Assembly (NCBI RefSeq): GCF_009602435.1
Contig: NZ_VZDQ01000023.1
Coordinates: forward strand, 431,168-495,167
DNA: 64,000 bases
Source of the DNA: Sediminibacillus terrae
Lineage (GTDB): Bacteria > Bacillota > Bacilli > Bacillales > Amphibacillaceae
Direction of reading: 5' to 3'
This document shows, one piece after another, positions 56,783 to 64,000 of the stretch (within the stretch, counting starts at the first letter, position 1; each line of letters starts with the position of its first letter). The notes under the pieces were generated by a model. The model saw only the letters and a program-made list of their open reading frames with translations. It had not been told where the DNA came from and ran no database searches. A program made the translations under genes and the position numbers.

Positions 56783-57802
56783 ATGAGAGCATTAATCGAC
56801 CTTCAGAAAAAATTATTCCCTGATGTGTTGGAAGTTATGCAGCGCAGGTACAAGATTTTGCACTACATACAATTGATGGGGCCGATCGGCCGCAGAAGCC
56901 TGGCTGATAATATCGAAATGGGAGAACGGCTGGTCAGGAGTGAAGTCGACTTCTTGAACAGCAACGGCTTTCTCGATATCACGGCAAAGGGCATGCTGTT
57001 GACCACAGAAGGCACCAACATATTGGAGCAGCTCGGGGAATTCATGAAGGAAGTGTCCGGCTTTAGTGTTTTAGAACAAAGTGTAAAGGATAAATTACAC
57101 GTAGACCATGTTATTGTGGTTCCTGGTAATAGTGATGAGGTTGATTGGGTAAAACAAGAAATGGGAAAAGCCGCAATCGGGTTTTTGCGGTCGATTCTGG
57201 AAAACAATCAAACCATTGCTGTGACAGGTGGAACGTCGATGGCTGCAGTCGCCGAGATGATGAACCCTCTTGAGAATGCAAAAAACTGCATGTTCGTTCC
57301 TGCCCGAGGCGGTTTGGGAGAGCGTGTGGAAAATCAAGCGAACACGATTTGTGCGGAGATGGCAAATAAAGCCAATGGGGAATACAGGCTGCTCCATGTG
57401 CCCGATCCCTTGAGTGAAGAATCCTATCAATCGATTATCGGAGAGCCATCCGTCAAAGAAATTCTTCAATTGATCAGACAGGCAGATGTCGTCATTCATG
57501 GTATTGGCGATGCGATGACGATGGCCGAGCGGAGGAAGACTTCGGAAGAGGTTTTACAGAAGATCAAGACCGGCAATGCGGTCAGTGAAGCATTCGGCTA
57601 TTATTTCAACAAAACCGGGGAAGTCATCCACAAAGTAAGGACTGTCGGTCTGCAGCTGGAAGATTTATTCAGTTCCCAGTGTGTCGTCGCTGTTGCTGGA
57701 GGCACTTCAAAGGCGAAGGCGATCATGTCTTACTTCCAGCAGGGAAAAAGCAACGTCCTTGTCACCGATGAAGGGGCGGCAAAAGAGTTAATAAGGGAGT
57801 AA
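56783..57802 (+). CDS. cggR: Central glycolytic genes regulator CggR
   Basis: A 339-residue SorC/DeoR-type repressor. The N-terminal winged helix (residues 15-75, with GRRSLADNIEMGERLVRSEV) binds the operator. The C-terminal sugar-binding domain has TGGTSMAAVAEMM and VVAVAGGTSKAKAI phosphate-binding loops for fructose-1,6-bisphosphate. It represses its own operon when glycolytic flux is low. The start at 56783 has AAAGGAG 7 bases upstream; an in-frame ATG at 56762 lacks a site. The length matches B. subtilis CggR. Confidence 0.95.
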   Translation: MRALIDLQKKLFPDVLEVMQRRYKILHYIQLMGPIGRRSLADNIEMGERLVRSEVDFLNSNGFLDITAKGMLLTTEGTNILEQLGEFMKEVSGFSVLEQSVKDKLHVDHVIVVPGNSDEVDWVKQEMGKAAIGFLRSILENNQTIAVTGGTSMAAVAEMMNPLENAKNCMFVPARGGLGERVENQANTICAEMANKANGEYRLLHVPDPLSEESYQSIIGEPSVKEILQLIRQADVVIHGIGDAMTMAERRKTSEEVLQKIKTGNAVSEAFGYYFNKTGEVIHKVRTVGLQLEDLFSSQCVVAVAGGTSKAKAIMSYFQQGKSNVLVTDEGAAKELIRE

Positions 57803-57838
57803 TCCCTTTAAATATATAGGAAAAATAAGGAGGAATAA

Positions 57839-58849
<1,011 letters not shown>

Positions 58850-58888
58850 TCCCTGCAAAAACACGAATAACATGAACGAATGACCAGC

Positions 58889-58960
58889 AGGGAGGGGGAT
58901 TTGTCCTCCTCCCTTGCGTGGTTTTCGTATGAATTTAAAGGTTCCCGGTTAACAGGAACC
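58889..58960 (+). promoter_or_regulatory. Two hairpins between gapA and pgk
   Basis: AGGGAGGGGGA pairs with TCCTCCTCCCT over 11 bp (58889-58914), but only TTGCGTGGTTTTC follows, so it is at best a partial terminator. A second hairpin, GGTTCC with GGAACC, is at 58940-58960. Such structures at this place can stabilise the 3' end of gapA mRNA and lower transcription into pgk. Confidence 0.6.
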
Positions 58961-59015
58961 TACATACGGGAATGATAGTATGTGGAGCTATTACAGGTAA
59001 GGAGGCTGAAACAGC

Positions 59016-63808
<4,793 letters not shown>

Positions 63809-63841
63809 GATTTTGAAGTTCCTTTCCTTTAACGAAAGGTC

Positions 63842-63876
63842 AGACTGTCGGATAAAAATCCGGCAGTCTTTTTTTA
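63842..63876 (+). terminator. Terminator of the glycolytic operon
   Basis: AGACTGTCGGAT pairs with ATCCGGCAGTCT over 12 bp (one GT pair) around AAAA, followed by a T run. Confidence 0.95.
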
Positions 63877-63887
63877 ATGAATTAGAA

Positions 63888-63910
63888 AACCCCTGGCAAT
63901 GCCAGGGGTT
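63888..63910 (-). terminator. Second hairpin, likely terminator for a minus-strand gene beyond the window
   Basis: AACCCCTGGC-AAT-GCCAGGGGTT is a perfect 10 bp stem; on the minus strand TTTTC follows. No gene end could be identified in the remaining 90 bases. Confidence 0.5.
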
Positions 63911-64000
63911 CCGGAGAGCTTACAGCGTGGTAATAAAAAAACCTCACTTCATGGTAGGATAAAGTTGGTTTCCCGACCACTTCATCTCACCAAAGAAGGA

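Overview
The window is chromosomal DNA from a Bacillaceae-type Firmicute of moderate GC content. The evidence is a run of gene blocks in the order known from Bacillus subtilis: yvoD-ppaX-yvoF, yvcD-trxB-yvcI-rapZ-yvcK-whiA-crh, sppA-yteJ, clpP and cggR-gapA-pgk-tpiA-gpmI-eno. Strong GGAGG ribosome binding sites, S-box riboswitches, a CtsR site, cre-like sites, a Fur-like site and a Spo0E-type phosphatase fit this. Halotolerant relatives such as Oceanobacillus, Virgibacillus or Terribacillus are plausible, but the genus cannot be fixed from the sequence. No rRNA, CRISPR array, insertion sequence or prophage was seen.

Layout. 1-4.7 kb: end of the yvoD-ppaX-yvoF block, then small accessory genes (two GNAT acetyltransferases, one broken by an in-frame amber codon; a VOC protein; a GyrI-like protein). 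4.8-8.3 kb: glycerol use, glpK and glpD, the latter behind a promoter and leader terminator of the GlpP-antitermination type. 8.4-11.3 kb: a permuted NlpC/P60 protein, ketopantoate reductase and an unknown membrane protein. 11.25-15.1 kb: a MerR regulator with acyl-CoA ligase and acyl-CoA dehydrogenase genes, preceded by a textbook MerR-type promoter with a 19 bp spacer. 15.2-23.9 kb: yvcD, trxB, the yvcI-rapZ-yvcK-whiA genes, crh, a DNA glycosylase, sppA and yteJ. 24.5-33.8 kb, all on the minus strand: clpP, a two-component system with a secreted protein, and an oligopeptide ABC transporter. 34.2-35.6 kb: tRNA-Arg(CCG), a Spo0E-like gene and manganese catalase.

35.8-44.9 kb is the most interesting block. 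Two successive SAM-I (S-box) riboswitches control metX and then a long unit: metY fused to a CoA-binding domain, a sulfonate-type ABC transporter, an acetyl-CoA synthetase-like gene and homoserine dehydrogenase. MetX spends acetyl-CoA and MetY releases acetate, so the co-regulated synthetase could turn that acetate back into acetyl-CoA, giving a closed acetyl cycle for homocysteine synthesis.

45-54.3 kb is an accessory stretch that looks more AT-rich: a reductase under a Fur-like promoter, an EamA exporter, a DUF2200 protein, an rRNA methyltransferase with a basic tail, an epoxide hydrolase divergent from an AraC regulator whose frame begins at a G8 tract, and a TetR/MFS pair sharing an operator-like promoter element. 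54.5-63.9 kb: an RluA-type pseudouridine synthase, an alpha/beta hydrolase, a glutaredoxin-like protein and the complete cggR glycolytic operon with its promoter and operator.
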